Shown here: positions 55,996 to 64,000 of the stretch, piece after piece
Layout of the letters: each line of letters begins with the position of its first letter
How positions within the stretch are numbered: the stretch's first letter is position 1
Assembly (NCBI GenBank): GCA_029582165.1
Contig: CM055872.1
Coordinates: 34,123,261-34,187,260, forward strand
Origin: Portulaca oleracea
Lineage: Eukaryota; Streptophyta; Magnoliopsida; Caryophyllales; Portulacaceae
Reading direction: 5' to 3'
DNA length: 64,000 nt
Translations under genes and position numbers: made by a program
Notes under the pieces: model-generated
Told to the model about the DNA's origin: nothing
Databases searched by the model: none
Seen by the model: the letters and a program-made list of their open reading frames with translations, nothing else

Positions 55996-57468
55996 CGGAT
56001 ACCTTGGGAGATTGGATTCGCGGCCAAGACTTCGACGACTTTGTACATGACGTCCCACGGGAGCAATTTGACGAGGAATTTCAGCGCTACTTGAGTCGTT
56101 TAGCGCCGCGAGTGGTAGGTATCTCCTCCTTTTTCTCTTTTGCACTTTTTTTGACTGACTCCTAACCATAATGTTTGCAGCTGGGGCCCTATGCTATGGC
56201 TGCCGAGGTGGAGGCTCCACTTGCGAGGAGAAAGATCGGCGGTTTCCTAGATGTTGAGACTAGCAGTCAATGCTTTGCACTTCAAGAGTTTGATCAAAAA
56301 CCAGTAATCCCCCATTTCTTGTTGTTTCCTTTTACCCCATATGCCTGCTTATATATGCATAACCTTTGATCTCATTGCCTTTCAGCCACGATGGGCTTTC
56401 TTTAGGCAAATGACCAAAGAGTGGAGTACTATTTTGAAGCACGTCAACCGATCATTCACTGGCTCAAGCAGATATCGTGGGAACACCTCCGGAAGAGCTG
56501 ACATGGAGGTCGATGCGGAGTCTGGTCCTCGGGTACCATCTCGACGCTCTACTGTAGGAGCCCCTCGCACTGAGCCCCCACGTCGCTCTTCGGTAGGGAA
56601 ATATTCTTCCCGAGGCCGATCACGAGGTGGGTCCTCTCGTCCTCCCCTAGCAGTCGTGCTAGAGGGTCGTGGTAAAGGCATCATGGTCGAAGGTCACCAT
56701 TCAACTGGGTCCCATCGTAGCGGATCTGGTAGCAGAGGTCGTCGCCCTATGGATGAAGACATGGCTCAAATGTCCTTAGAGGAACAACTTGGCCAAGGGG
56801 GTCGTATCACAGCGTTGGGTATGGTGGTGATACCCAGCCTCATTCCTATTGGGTGGAGGATGCTTCAGAGTCGAGTGCTACCAACCGGCCTTCTCATTCT
56901 TGCCGTACTCCCGCTTCAGTGCGTTCTTCTTGCCGGGGCCGAGAGATTGTGCTGAGGGACCATGATTCAGGTGCATCCGTAGGGTATCCTGGCGGTCAGG
57001 CCCTAGCGGATGACGCTACCTCACGTCCTGCACCATACGACGCCTCCTCCTTTGGCTCTGGTTCTTACTCTGCTAGATGGCCAGTCCCGGCTCCCAGAAT
57101 GAGTCCTTCATGGCCTGTGGGTACGCAAGAGTGGTCTGCACCTCAACACTCTTGGCTAGGAGGATCTACTTCTTCTGGTTGGCCAGCCTCCGGTTACGGA
57201 ACTGGTCCTCTATGGCCTACCCGTTCTCTTGAGTGGCGTGTTCCTGACCATTCATGGCTAGCTAGTTCACAAGAGCAACCCATATCATCACCATCGAGCG
57301 TGCATCTTTCTGAAGTTCCCTTGTCTGGGCCACCGCAGACGGCTCCTGGTTCTTACTACTATTCCTAGGACACCTATTTCGGTACGGCTGGTGCTTCTAA
57401 CGCTGGGACTTCTCATGCTGGCGTCGACCTGGTTGAAGACAGCGGCGATTCGGCCTCCCTGTGGTGAT
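55996..57468 (+). pseudogene. PMD-like gene, 3' part
   Basis: Resumes the interrupted exon (DTLGDWIRGQDFDDFVHDV) after the CACTA-like element, to a GTAGGT donor near 56115. The next exon begins after TTTGCAG at about 56180 (LGPYAMAAEVEAPLARRK). The last begins after CTTTCAG at about 56385 and encodes a disordered serine-, arginine- and glycine-rich tail (SSRGRSRGGSSRPP, HRSGSGSRGRRPMDED). A one-base shift near 56810 moves to a Ser/Pro/Trp-rich frame with repeated SWPVGTQEWSAP- and LEWRVPDHSW-like units to 57366. A TAG at 57366-57368 precedes a final short piece ending at 57468. A basic disordered tail after the PMD is common in these proteins. Confidence 0.68.
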
Positions 57469-57873
57469 CGAATTGGTGACAAGCAAAACTTTATGCATTT
57501 TTTAGACTTTTGTTATGCAAGGCTAATTTGTACTACTTTTTTTTATTTTAATGCAAGACCTTTATGCATTTTGTTTCTTGTTTTAAATGCAAGACTTAGT
57601 GGATGCACAATTTTATTCTATTAATGCATTTTAAACGACTTTCTATATAACGAGATTAATCCCAACTTAATCCCGCTTCCCCAAAAAGAAAAGAAAATAA
57701 AAGAAAACGAAAACTGAAGTGTCAGAGTAAACACGAGCAAAAATTTCAGGACCGAGCATCATTGGGTAATATCCAAAACATTAAAATACACAAACGGGCC
57801 TATTTGATTCCATGGCCCAAATACAATCAAAAGCAGGTGGGCTGAGCGGCGGAGAGGCGGCCCATGTCGACAG
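57469..57873. other. Spacer between the two antisense genes
   Basis: The first part is a 3' untranslated region with direct repeats of TTTATGCATTTT-like and AATGCAAGAC words (57490-57630). Then non-coding DNA with GGCCCA sites (about 57812, 57860). Confidence 0.6.
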
Positions 57874-58110
57874 AAAACCTGCGCGGGCCTTCTCCTCAGC
57901 AGGCCATGGGCCTGGGCTTGGGCAGACGCGCGCGTGAACCTGGGCAGATCAAAACCCGCGCGGGTTTTGATTTATTTATTTATTTTTCTTTTTTTTTTTT
58001 TTGCTAGCCGTTGCAAAAAGGCTAAAATCAGGGGATATGAATGCAACGGCTCCATGATCACTCGCTGATTGTTTTTCTCCATTTTGAGCTTAAATTGAGT
58101 TGTATAAATA
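57874..58110 (+). promoter_or_regulatory. Putative promoter of the antisense DUF7745-like gene
   Basis: A decayed word at 57874-57891 and a perfect one at 57951-57968, within the 22-bp palindrome spanning 57949-57970. They are 77 bp apart, and the linker holds several GGCC/GGGC motifs (ATGGGCCTGGGCTTGGGC). TATAAATA is at 58103-58110, 94 bp before the ATG at 58204. The layout repeats that of the PMD promoter. Confidence 0.62.
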
Positions 58111-58203
58111 CTCTATGTTATGCATGTAATCATCACTCCTCCTCTCTACTTCTAAACCTTCACCGCATATTATCCTAAAACACAAAGAAAATCCCCGATT
58201 CTC

Positions 58204-59650
58204 ATGGAATTTGAGAAGAAACTTGCAACTTGGATGAGCACTTTGTCCAAGGAGGAAAAGAAAGAGCTTGGAAGATACAAATTGATGAGTTTGTTGAGTC
58301 TTCGACAAGTGAGGATTAACCACTATTTTCTCCGTGCGGCGGAGACTTTTTGGGATCCGAAGATGCATGTCTTTCGCATTGCGTGGAAGGAGTTGTGTCC
58401 ACTTCTAGAGGAATGGTCCTCAATCTTAGGGAAAAATCACTTTGCTCGGCTCGACGTCGCCTCCAACACCAATGGACATCCCCAAGCAATACAAGTAGCT
58501 CTTATGACTCTCGTCTCGGGTCATCGGAAGTGCAATATTCGGCAAAAAGGTATACTTCCAAACCATAGTTGAATATTTTCAATCGCCCGATATCTTGGAG
58601 TGCGAGCGCTCGTTTTATGTCTTCTCGGCGAGTTTTGCGTCTACCATGGCGGCAAGAGAACTGGACTGGCAAACTTGATCCAAATCGTTGAAGACATGTC
58701 CCGAGGCTACAATCACGTGCCTCTAATGTTAGCGGAGACCATGATGGGTTTGGATGATCCGAATCCAGAACATGATTTCCAAGGAAGCCCCCTTCTAGTT
58801 CAGGTATTTCTCCCCTTCTCTCTTCTTCTGCCCAGTTTCTGTCTCTACTGTCTATAAAACCCGCGCAGGTTTTACACCATTTTTTTTTTTGTTAGGTGGA
58901 GATAATTGTCGTGCAATCTGACTCTGGCTAACTCGTGGACAGATCTGGTTAATGGAACACTTGGGTCTCATCGAAGAACCCCGAACTTCATCGGCAATAG
59001 CGAACTATTGTCAGAGAAAGAGGAAGTACACCGACCTCCGCTCGGTAACGGAATGGATTGCTTTCTTAAAGGAGCCTAGGGAGATCACATGGTGGATCGA
59101 ATGGTGGCACATTTTTGAATATGTGACCCATGATTTCCGCAATGCTTATGTGTGTCTTGCCCGCTTAACGCACATGACTTTTTATTTTCCGGCGCGAGTG
59201 AAGCATCGAATGGGTCGTAAATAGGATATTCCCGAGCTTCTGTGTGAAACTCCCGATCAGTTGAAGCTCCGAAGTTCGATGATTGAGTCATGGCTGAAGT
59301 ATTGGGAAAGAAGACCAACTCTCAAATCCCCGCCAAAGGTACGTGTGTCTCACATTGCCGATGCTGGTTATCATGCATGGTTGATTGCTGCTATTGAATC
59401 TCGTCGTGCTAGGGAAGCGAGACGAAGGCAAGCATCTGCGAAGGAAAGGTTGGGTCCTCGTGCATCGGTAAAGGACCGCCTTGGCGCAAGAGACTCAGTG
59501 AAAGATAGACTGGGTCCGAGGGTTGAGGCACGAAAATCAGGCAGGCGGGTCTATAAGCCCAAGAACAAAGAGAAAGCGATTGACGGATCTAGAGACATGG
59601 AGACCGACCATGAGACTGCTGGAAAAGTGAAGAAGGTGAAGCAAGATTAG
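58204..59650 (+). pseudogene. DUF7745-like gene, antisense in the Tat element, nearly intact
   Basis: The ATG at 58204 opens MEFEKKLATWMSTLSKEEKK. The conserved RAAETFWDPKMHVFRIAWKE pattern (an 'F-W-D-P-V-F-R-F' signature) and LEEWSSILG follow, as in the plant transposon-associated DUF7745 family. A stop or frame break occurs near 58568. The frame resumes at about 58600 (LLGEFCVYHGGKRT, HVPLMLAETMMGLD) to 58803, where a GT-AG intron (58804-58942) containing a palindrome is predicted. The last exon reads IWLMEHLGLIEEPR, with one in-frame TAG at 59222-59224. It ends in a basic tail with three RLGPR/RLGAR units (SVKDRLG) at 59650. Its function is unknown. It is convergent with integrase of the host element. 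Confidence 0.72.
58856..58873 (+). repeat. Palindromic word in the DUF7745-like gene intron
   Basis: AAAACCCGCGCAGGTTTT, one mismatch from the perfect word, in the middle of the predicted 139-bp intron. The PMD gene also has words in its first intron. Confidence 0.7.
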
Positions 59651-59883
59651 AAGATGGATGGAGTGAAGGAACTGAAACTGCTTTGCCAGAATAATCTCTT
59701 ATTTAATTATGCCTTTCGAATTGTCTTATGTTACAAATAATGTACTTGCATTTTTAATTAATAAAGGAGAAATATTGTTCACAAATATTGTGTTCTTGCA
59801 AACTTTATTTTCCTTAAATACATGAACATTTATTAAATATATCCCAAGTGTCTGAAAATTGGTTTTCCAGTTGCTTGGTTATA
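59651..59883. other. Convergent gap between DUF7745-like gene and integrase
   Basis: AT-rich, with AATAAAG at about 59760 as a possible polyadenylation signal for the + strand gene. No gene. Confidence 0.55.
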
Positions 59884-61162
59884 TTAGGCATAGTATCGCT
59901 TGAGTTGATCCAAATTCGTGGGCTGAATTATATCTTCTCCATCCATGGTAGCGAGCCGAGCTGCTCCTCCTAGCAAAATGTCCTTAATCACGTAAGGACC
60001 CTTCCAATTAGGTGCAAATTTTCCCCTTGGATCCTGTATAGGTTCCCTCAGCTCCTTAAGCACCAAATCGCCTACTTGAAGCGAACGACTTTTCACCTTC
60101 TTATTAAAAGCTCGAGCGATCCTATTTTGGTATACTTGTACATTATGTAATGCTCTCAATCGCCTTTCATCCATCAACATCAACTCCTCGAACCTTGCCC
60201 TAGCCCATTCTGCTTCTGGCAACTAACTTTCGGCCACTATCCGTAACGAAGGGATCGCTACTTCGATTGGTAAGACTGTTTCCATCCCATATACCAAGGA
60301 ATACGGTGTTGCCCCCGTAGCAATTCGTATAGAGGTTCGGTATCCCCATAGGGCAAATGCCAATTTATCTGGCCAATCCTTGTAAGTGACAACCATCTTC
60401 TTGATAATTCCTGACACTGTCTTATTGGCCGCTTCCACAGCTCCGCTGGCTTGAGGCCGGTATGGCGAAGACCGGTGATGCTAGATTTTGTAAGTGGCGA
60501 GCAAAGCTTCTACCGCCTTCCGAAAATGGCTTCCATTGTCACTAATGATCTCATGAGGCACTCCGTACCGACATATGATGTTTTGAAGGATGAATTTGGC
60601 CACATGTTTGGATGTTAGTTTGGCAAAAGAGGCTGCCTCCACCCACTTAGTGAAGTAATCGATGGCGACCAATATGTACTCATGTCCTGTTCCGGTTGGG
60701 TGTATCTTGCCAATGATGTCAATACCCCACACTGAGAATGGCCACGGAGACGTCAAAGTAGTCAGGTATGACGGGGGTTGATACTGTAGGTTTGCATATT
60801 CTTGGCATTTGTGAATTGTGGCACTTTCGAACGAACTCTAAGCAATCTGCCTCCATAGTGGACCAATAGTAACCAGCCCTTTGAATCTTCTTTGCTAACA
60901 TTCGTCCATTCATGTGGGGACCACAATCTCCTCCGTGTATAGTAATCATGATCTCCTTGGCGCTCTTAGCATCGATGCACAACAAATTAATGCCCGTAGG
61001 TGACTTCTTGTAAAGTCGATCTTGGATCAAGCAGTATTGTGCTGCTAGAGACCTCACTGCTCGTTGTCCTCGAGCATCCAACTCAGCTGGATATTCTCCT
61101 TTCCGAAGAAAATTGTATATGTCATGGAACCATTCCTCAGTTTCTTCCTCTTGTGTCTCCAT
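59884..61162 (-). pseudogene. Integrase of the Tat-type element
   Basis: Read on the - strand. 61162-60719 contains the zinc domain (HGGDCGPHMNGRMLAKK, RKCHNS; the last Cys is changed to Ser in CHNSQ) and ends at a frameshift near 60760. 60756-60481 has the core motifs WGIDIIG and IISDNGSHF. A stop at 60479-60481 precedes SSPYRPQASGAVEAANK, which supplies the catalytic Glu. 60438-60223 continues (WPDKLAFALWGYRTSIR, GATPYSLVYGMETVLP) to one TAG-type stop. The C-terminal domain 60222-59884 is intact (MPEAEWARARFEEL, LQVGDLVLKE, WKGPYVIKDI), ending QLKRYYA. Only a few lesions, so decay is moderate. Confidence 0.9.
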
Positions 61163-61194
61163 GTTACAAACATATGTAGGTTCAAACTGTCGTT

Positions 61195-61659
61195 CTACTA
61201 CTACTGGTAACTAGAGCGTACCTGATGGTATGGATATCATTGAAGACAACTTGGCTAAGGCATCAGCTAACTCATTGTGATCCCTGGAGAGATACAGGAA
61301 ACTGATTTGCTCAAATTGGTCAGCAAGTCCCAAGAGCTTCTGTAGATATGCCATGAGACATTCATCCGGACCTTCCATGTATTTTTAGCCTGATTAATGA
61401 TGAGGCTAGAATCCCCAAAGACTTTTACATGGCGTATGCCTAAAGCCAAGGCGGCTTGCAAACCCTTGATACATGTTTCGTATTCTGCAGCATTGTTAGT
61501 AGCATCAAAGTCCAATTTCACTGATACAGGGACATGTGCCCCTTCTGGAGAGATCAATAAAACTCCCACTCCGTAGCCCATTTGGTTAGAAGCTCCGTCG
61601 AAGTACATTTCCCATGTTATTTCATCAGTGAAAAATACATCCTCATCTGGGAATTCCAA
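61195..61659 (-). pseudogene. Second (archaeal-type) RNase H of the Tat-type element
   Basis: The frame from 61659 reads MEFPDEDVFFTDEITWEMYF and then DGAS, with catalytic Asp21. NNAAEYE (Glu) and KVFGDSSLII (Asp) follow, the conserved triad of this extra RNase H. A frameshift near 61370 moves the C-terminal part (FLYLSRDHNELADALAKLS) to another frame, ending near 61195. This domain, located after the ordinary RNase H, defines the Tat lineage. Confidence 0.87.
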
Positions 61660-62052
61660 GTGAGTGCTTGGAGGTTACTGTCATGGTGAAAGCAGCCAGG
61701 AAATCTGAAACAACCCGTCCTTTGATGGATTTCTGAGGCAAGTACAGAAGATTGAACTCTGAAAGCATGACCACCCATCGAGCAATGCGGTTGTTGATGG
61801 TAGGTTGCTCCATGATAAACTTGATGGGATTATTCTCAGCTATGACATCTACAATATGTGAAAGCATGTAATGTCTTAACTTCTTGGTGGCCCATACTAG
61901 TGCAAGAGCCATTTTCTCTATGTCTGCATATCGAATTTCGTAGTCCAAGAATTTCTTGCTCAAGTAGTAGATGGCGCTCTCTTGTCCTTCAACCTTCTGA
62001 GCTAGCATAGCCCCCATTGCAGAGCTAGTCACGGTAAGGTAAAGGAGTAGAG
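61643..62052 (-). pseudogene. First RNase H of the Tat-type element, cut by a MITE
   Basis: Frame 62032-61643 reads MTSSAMGAMLAQKVEGQESA, then DYEIRYADIEKMALALVWA and RIARWVVMLSEFNLLYLPQK. The upstream strand LLLYLTVTSS is readable to 62052, where the MITE begins. The first Asp of the normal active site is replaced in this lineage by the LTVTSSA pattern, as usual for Tat RNase H. In an undisturbed element it would be continuous with RT. Confidence 0.85.
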
Positions 62053-62432
62053 GGAGTAAATTACATTTACCCTACCTGACATTTGTGGTAATAATTTTTG
62101 CACACCCGACATTTAGGAAATAATTTTCACCCTACTTGACATTAAGTGAAAGTGATTTTTAGTGGCAAAATCCGATCACTTCTCATCAGAAATAAAACGA
62201 TGAAAGGATTGTTTAAGTCATTTCCTTCTAAATATTAATGGACAACATGATACATTCACATAGTCATATAGGGGCATTAATGTATTTCCTCATTTCCAAT
62301 GAGAAGTGACAAGATTTTACCGCTAAAAATCACTTTCACTTAATGTCAGGTAAGGTTAAAGTTATTTCCCAAATGTCGGGTGTGCAAAAATTATTACAAC
62401 AAATGTCAGGTAGGGTAAATGGAATTTACTCC
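62053..62432. mobile_element. MITE in the pol gene of the Tat-type element
   Basis: 380 bp with inverted arms of about 65 bp starting GGAGTAAATTACATTTACCC, including CCTGACATTTGTGGTAATAA and TTTTTGCACACCCGACATTT. An inner pair (AGTGATTTTTAGTGGCAAAA / TTTTACCGCTAAAAATCACT) extends the foldback. No coding sequence. It interrupts pol exactly between RT and RNase H. Target duplication not clear. Confidence 0.9.
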
Positions 62433-63834
62433 TCATCTGGTACTAGCGGCATGAGGACTGGAGTATGTTGCAAATATTCCTTGATTTTGTCAAAGGCCGC
62501 TTGACATTGATCGTCCCATTCTATTTTGCTTCCTTTCTTTAGTTTCTTGAACAAAGGTTCACACGTCATGGTGAGCTTTGAGATAAACCTGCTAATATAT
62601 TGGACTCGTCCTAGGAAACCTCTTATCTCTTTTTCTGTCCTAGGTAGCTGCAATTCTTGGATAGCTTTTGTCTTTGAAGGGTCAACTTCAATGCCTCGTT
62701 GGCTAACCAGATAGCCTAGCAGCTTCCCATAGGTGACACCGAAGGTGCACTTTGCTGGGTTAAGCCGCATCTTGTATTTGCGAAGTCGGAGGAAAAACTT
62801 GCGAAGGTTAGGAATGTGCTCCTCCCTTGTTTTGGACTTTACGATCATGTCATCCACATAAACCTCTACCTCTATGTGCATCGTATCATGAAGTAGGGTG
62901 TTGGTTGTCCGTTGGTATGTTGCCTCAACATTTTTGAGACTAAAAGGCATAACCACATAACAGTATGTTCCCCACGGTGTAGTGAATGAGGTTTTCTCCA
63001 TGTCTTCTTCCGCCATTTGGATTTGATTATAACCCGCATATCCATCCATAAAGGATAGGAGCTCATGCCCGCAAGTGTTATCTACTAATACATCGATGTG
63101 AGGTAATGGGAAACTATCCTTGGGACTGGCTTTGTTGAGGTCTCGAAAATCTACGCACATGCGCACCTTCCCATATTTCTTGGGTACTGGGACAATGTTA
63201 GCAATCCATTCGGGGTATTGGACCGCTTTGATGAACTTGGCATTAAGTTGCTTGATGACTTTTTTCTCGATCTTCTTAGCCCATTCAGGCTTGATCCTCC
63301 TAGCCTTTTGTCGAACCGGCTTTGCATTAGGAAGCAAAGGTATGGTATGCTCTGCAATTTCCCTGTCAATCCCGGGCATGTCCTCGTAGGACCATGCGAA
63401 TACATACACCAATTCCTTGAGAAGCCCCGTGAATGCTACCCGTTCTTCTGCTGTGAGCAAGCTACTTAACTTCAATTCCCGAGGTTGTTCTTCTGTGTCC
63501 ACATTTATGGTGATGGTGTCTTCCAACACCGCCATTTTATGCTCATGTTCATTAGAAAATTCTTTTAAGGGTTCATTAAATTCCAGATTATTGTTGGCGC
63601 AGCAGCTCAGGGAAGAGGGAAAAGAAGAATCAGAGTAAGCAGAAAGGTTCATCTTATTGAATGCAGAAAGGAATACATTGCCAGCAGACTCAAGATCAGA
63701 CTCACTTGACTCTAAACCATTAAATCCTGACTCTATGTCCTTAGGAACAGACTCTCCTACAGATAAAGCAAAATTATTCTCCTCAGCATCAACCCACGAG
63801 ACTGCCTTAACTTCTCCGTCTTCAGAATCATGAG
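62433..63834 (-). pseudogene. Reverse transcriptase of the Tat-type element
   Basis: Open on the - strand from about 63834 to the MITE, over 460 codons without a stop; the stop at 62426 is inside the MITE. The upstream part is acidic linker (SHDSEDGEVKAVSWVDAEEN). Counted from the Met at 63652, RT motifs are RRIKPEWAKKIEKKV (119-133), GKVRMCVDFRDLNKASPKD (161-179), SFMDGYAGYNQIQM (200-213), the catalytic YVDD (265-268) and GYLVSQRGIEVDPSK with FLGRVQYISRF in the thumb. It is the most intact catalytic domain in the window. GFSLK-type change (MPFSLKN in place of the usual MPFGLKN) is a conserved-site substitution that may reduce activity. Confidence 0.92.
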
Positions 63835-64000
63835 ACTTGGATCAAAGCGTGGGTTGGACAACGCAGCAATAACAGCATCAGCTTCAGACTTCTCCGGGAC
63901 AACTTCTTGTCCAAACAGCATGCCAAAAATATTACTCCCAGCAAGATGAGTCCATTCTAATGGAGGTTGTTTGTCCCGAGCGGGAACAAAGACAGTAGCC
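63835..64000 (-). pseudogene. Protease-RT linker of the Tat-type element, continues off the window
   Basis: The frame runs from the edge as ATVFVPARDKQPPLEW, THLAGSNIFGMLF and AVIAALSNPRFDP. A frame change near 63830 then separates it from the RT frame. The upstream gag and protease must lie to the right of 64000. Confidence 0.7.

Larger units (their letters stand above)
27836..64000 (-). mobile_element. Giant Tat-type Ty3/gypsy element (Ogre/Retand-like), 3' half, interrupted by four insertions
   Basis: Read on the - strand from the window's right edge: polyprotein, RT, RNase H, an extra RNase H, integrase, two opposite-strand genes, minisatellites, polypurine tract (42272-42256) and 3' LTR (42255-27836). 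The extra RNase H (YFDGAS, NAAEYE, FGDSS) after the normal one is diagnostic for the Tat lineage. LTR ends are TGTAGACACTGGG and GGGGTTCTACA. Nested insertions: Tekay-like element, copia-type element, CACTA-like element and MITE. Without them about 12 kb of element is seen here. The 5' LTR, gag and protease are beyond 64000. Confidence 0.82.

Overview
This is transposon-packed plant nuclear DNA, most likely from a flowering plant. The evidence is plant-specific LTR retrotransposon lineages (Athila-type and Tat-type Ty3/gypsy, a chromovirus of the Tekay/Del type, a Ty1/copia derivative), CACTA-type DNA transposons, foldback MITEs, and proteins with plant mobile domain (PMD) and DUF7745-like character. 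I see no intact ordinary host gene, no tRNA or rRNA gene, and nothing prokaryotic. Almost every reading frame is broken, so this is a nested repeat cluster rather than a gene region. The species cannot be named from the sequence.

Left part (1-10445): an almost complete but decayed Athila-like element on the + strand. It has a partial 5' LTR, a tRNA-Asp-type primer site, gag, protease, RT, RNase H, integrase, a long 3' untranslated region, a polypurine tract and a complete 3' LTR. Next to it is a 125-bp orphan end of a CACTA transposon (10446-10570).

Middle-left (10663-26168): two related Athila elements lie in opposite orientation and meet at about 20391. Copy A (+) kept gag and integrase and lost protease-RT-RNase H. 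Copy B (-) kept gag and protease and lost RT-RNase H-integrase. Both carry a downstream ORF resembling the ATHILA ORF-1 family, and A contains a MITE that B lacks. From 26169 to 27835 there is AT-rich DNA, then GC-rich DNA with CACTA-like subterminal repeats and exon/intron-like borders, then a G-rich tract.

Right part (27836 to the window end): the 3' half of one very large Tat-type (Ogre/Retand-like) element on the - strand. Read in its own direction it has RT, RNase H, a second RNase H, integrase, then two genes on the opposite strand (DUF7745-like at 58204-59650, PMD-like at 45482-57468), minisatellites, a polypurine tract at 42256 and the 3' LTR. Four later insertions split it. A complete Tekay-like chromovirus (29381-42072, duplication TGGAC) lies in the LTR. 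A short copia-type element (42702-44862, duplication AACCT) lies in the minisatellite. An 8.6-kb CACTA-like element (47428-55995) lies in a PMD exon and itself carries a solo LTR and nested foldback elements. A 380-bp MITE lies between RT and RNase H.

The most interesting signal is a shared architecture of short palindromes. Each retroelement family has its own word: CAACACGGNCCGTGTTG in the first Athila, AAAACGCRGCCWGCGTTTT in Athila A/B, and AAAACCCGCGCGGGTTTT in the Tat element. Words come in spaced pairs or arrays, often with GGCCCA/TGGGCC nearby. They sit upstream of TATA boxes in LTRs and, in the Tat element, also upstream of the TATA boxes of both antisense genes. This looks like a transferable promoter or RNA-structure module and I do not know a description of it.
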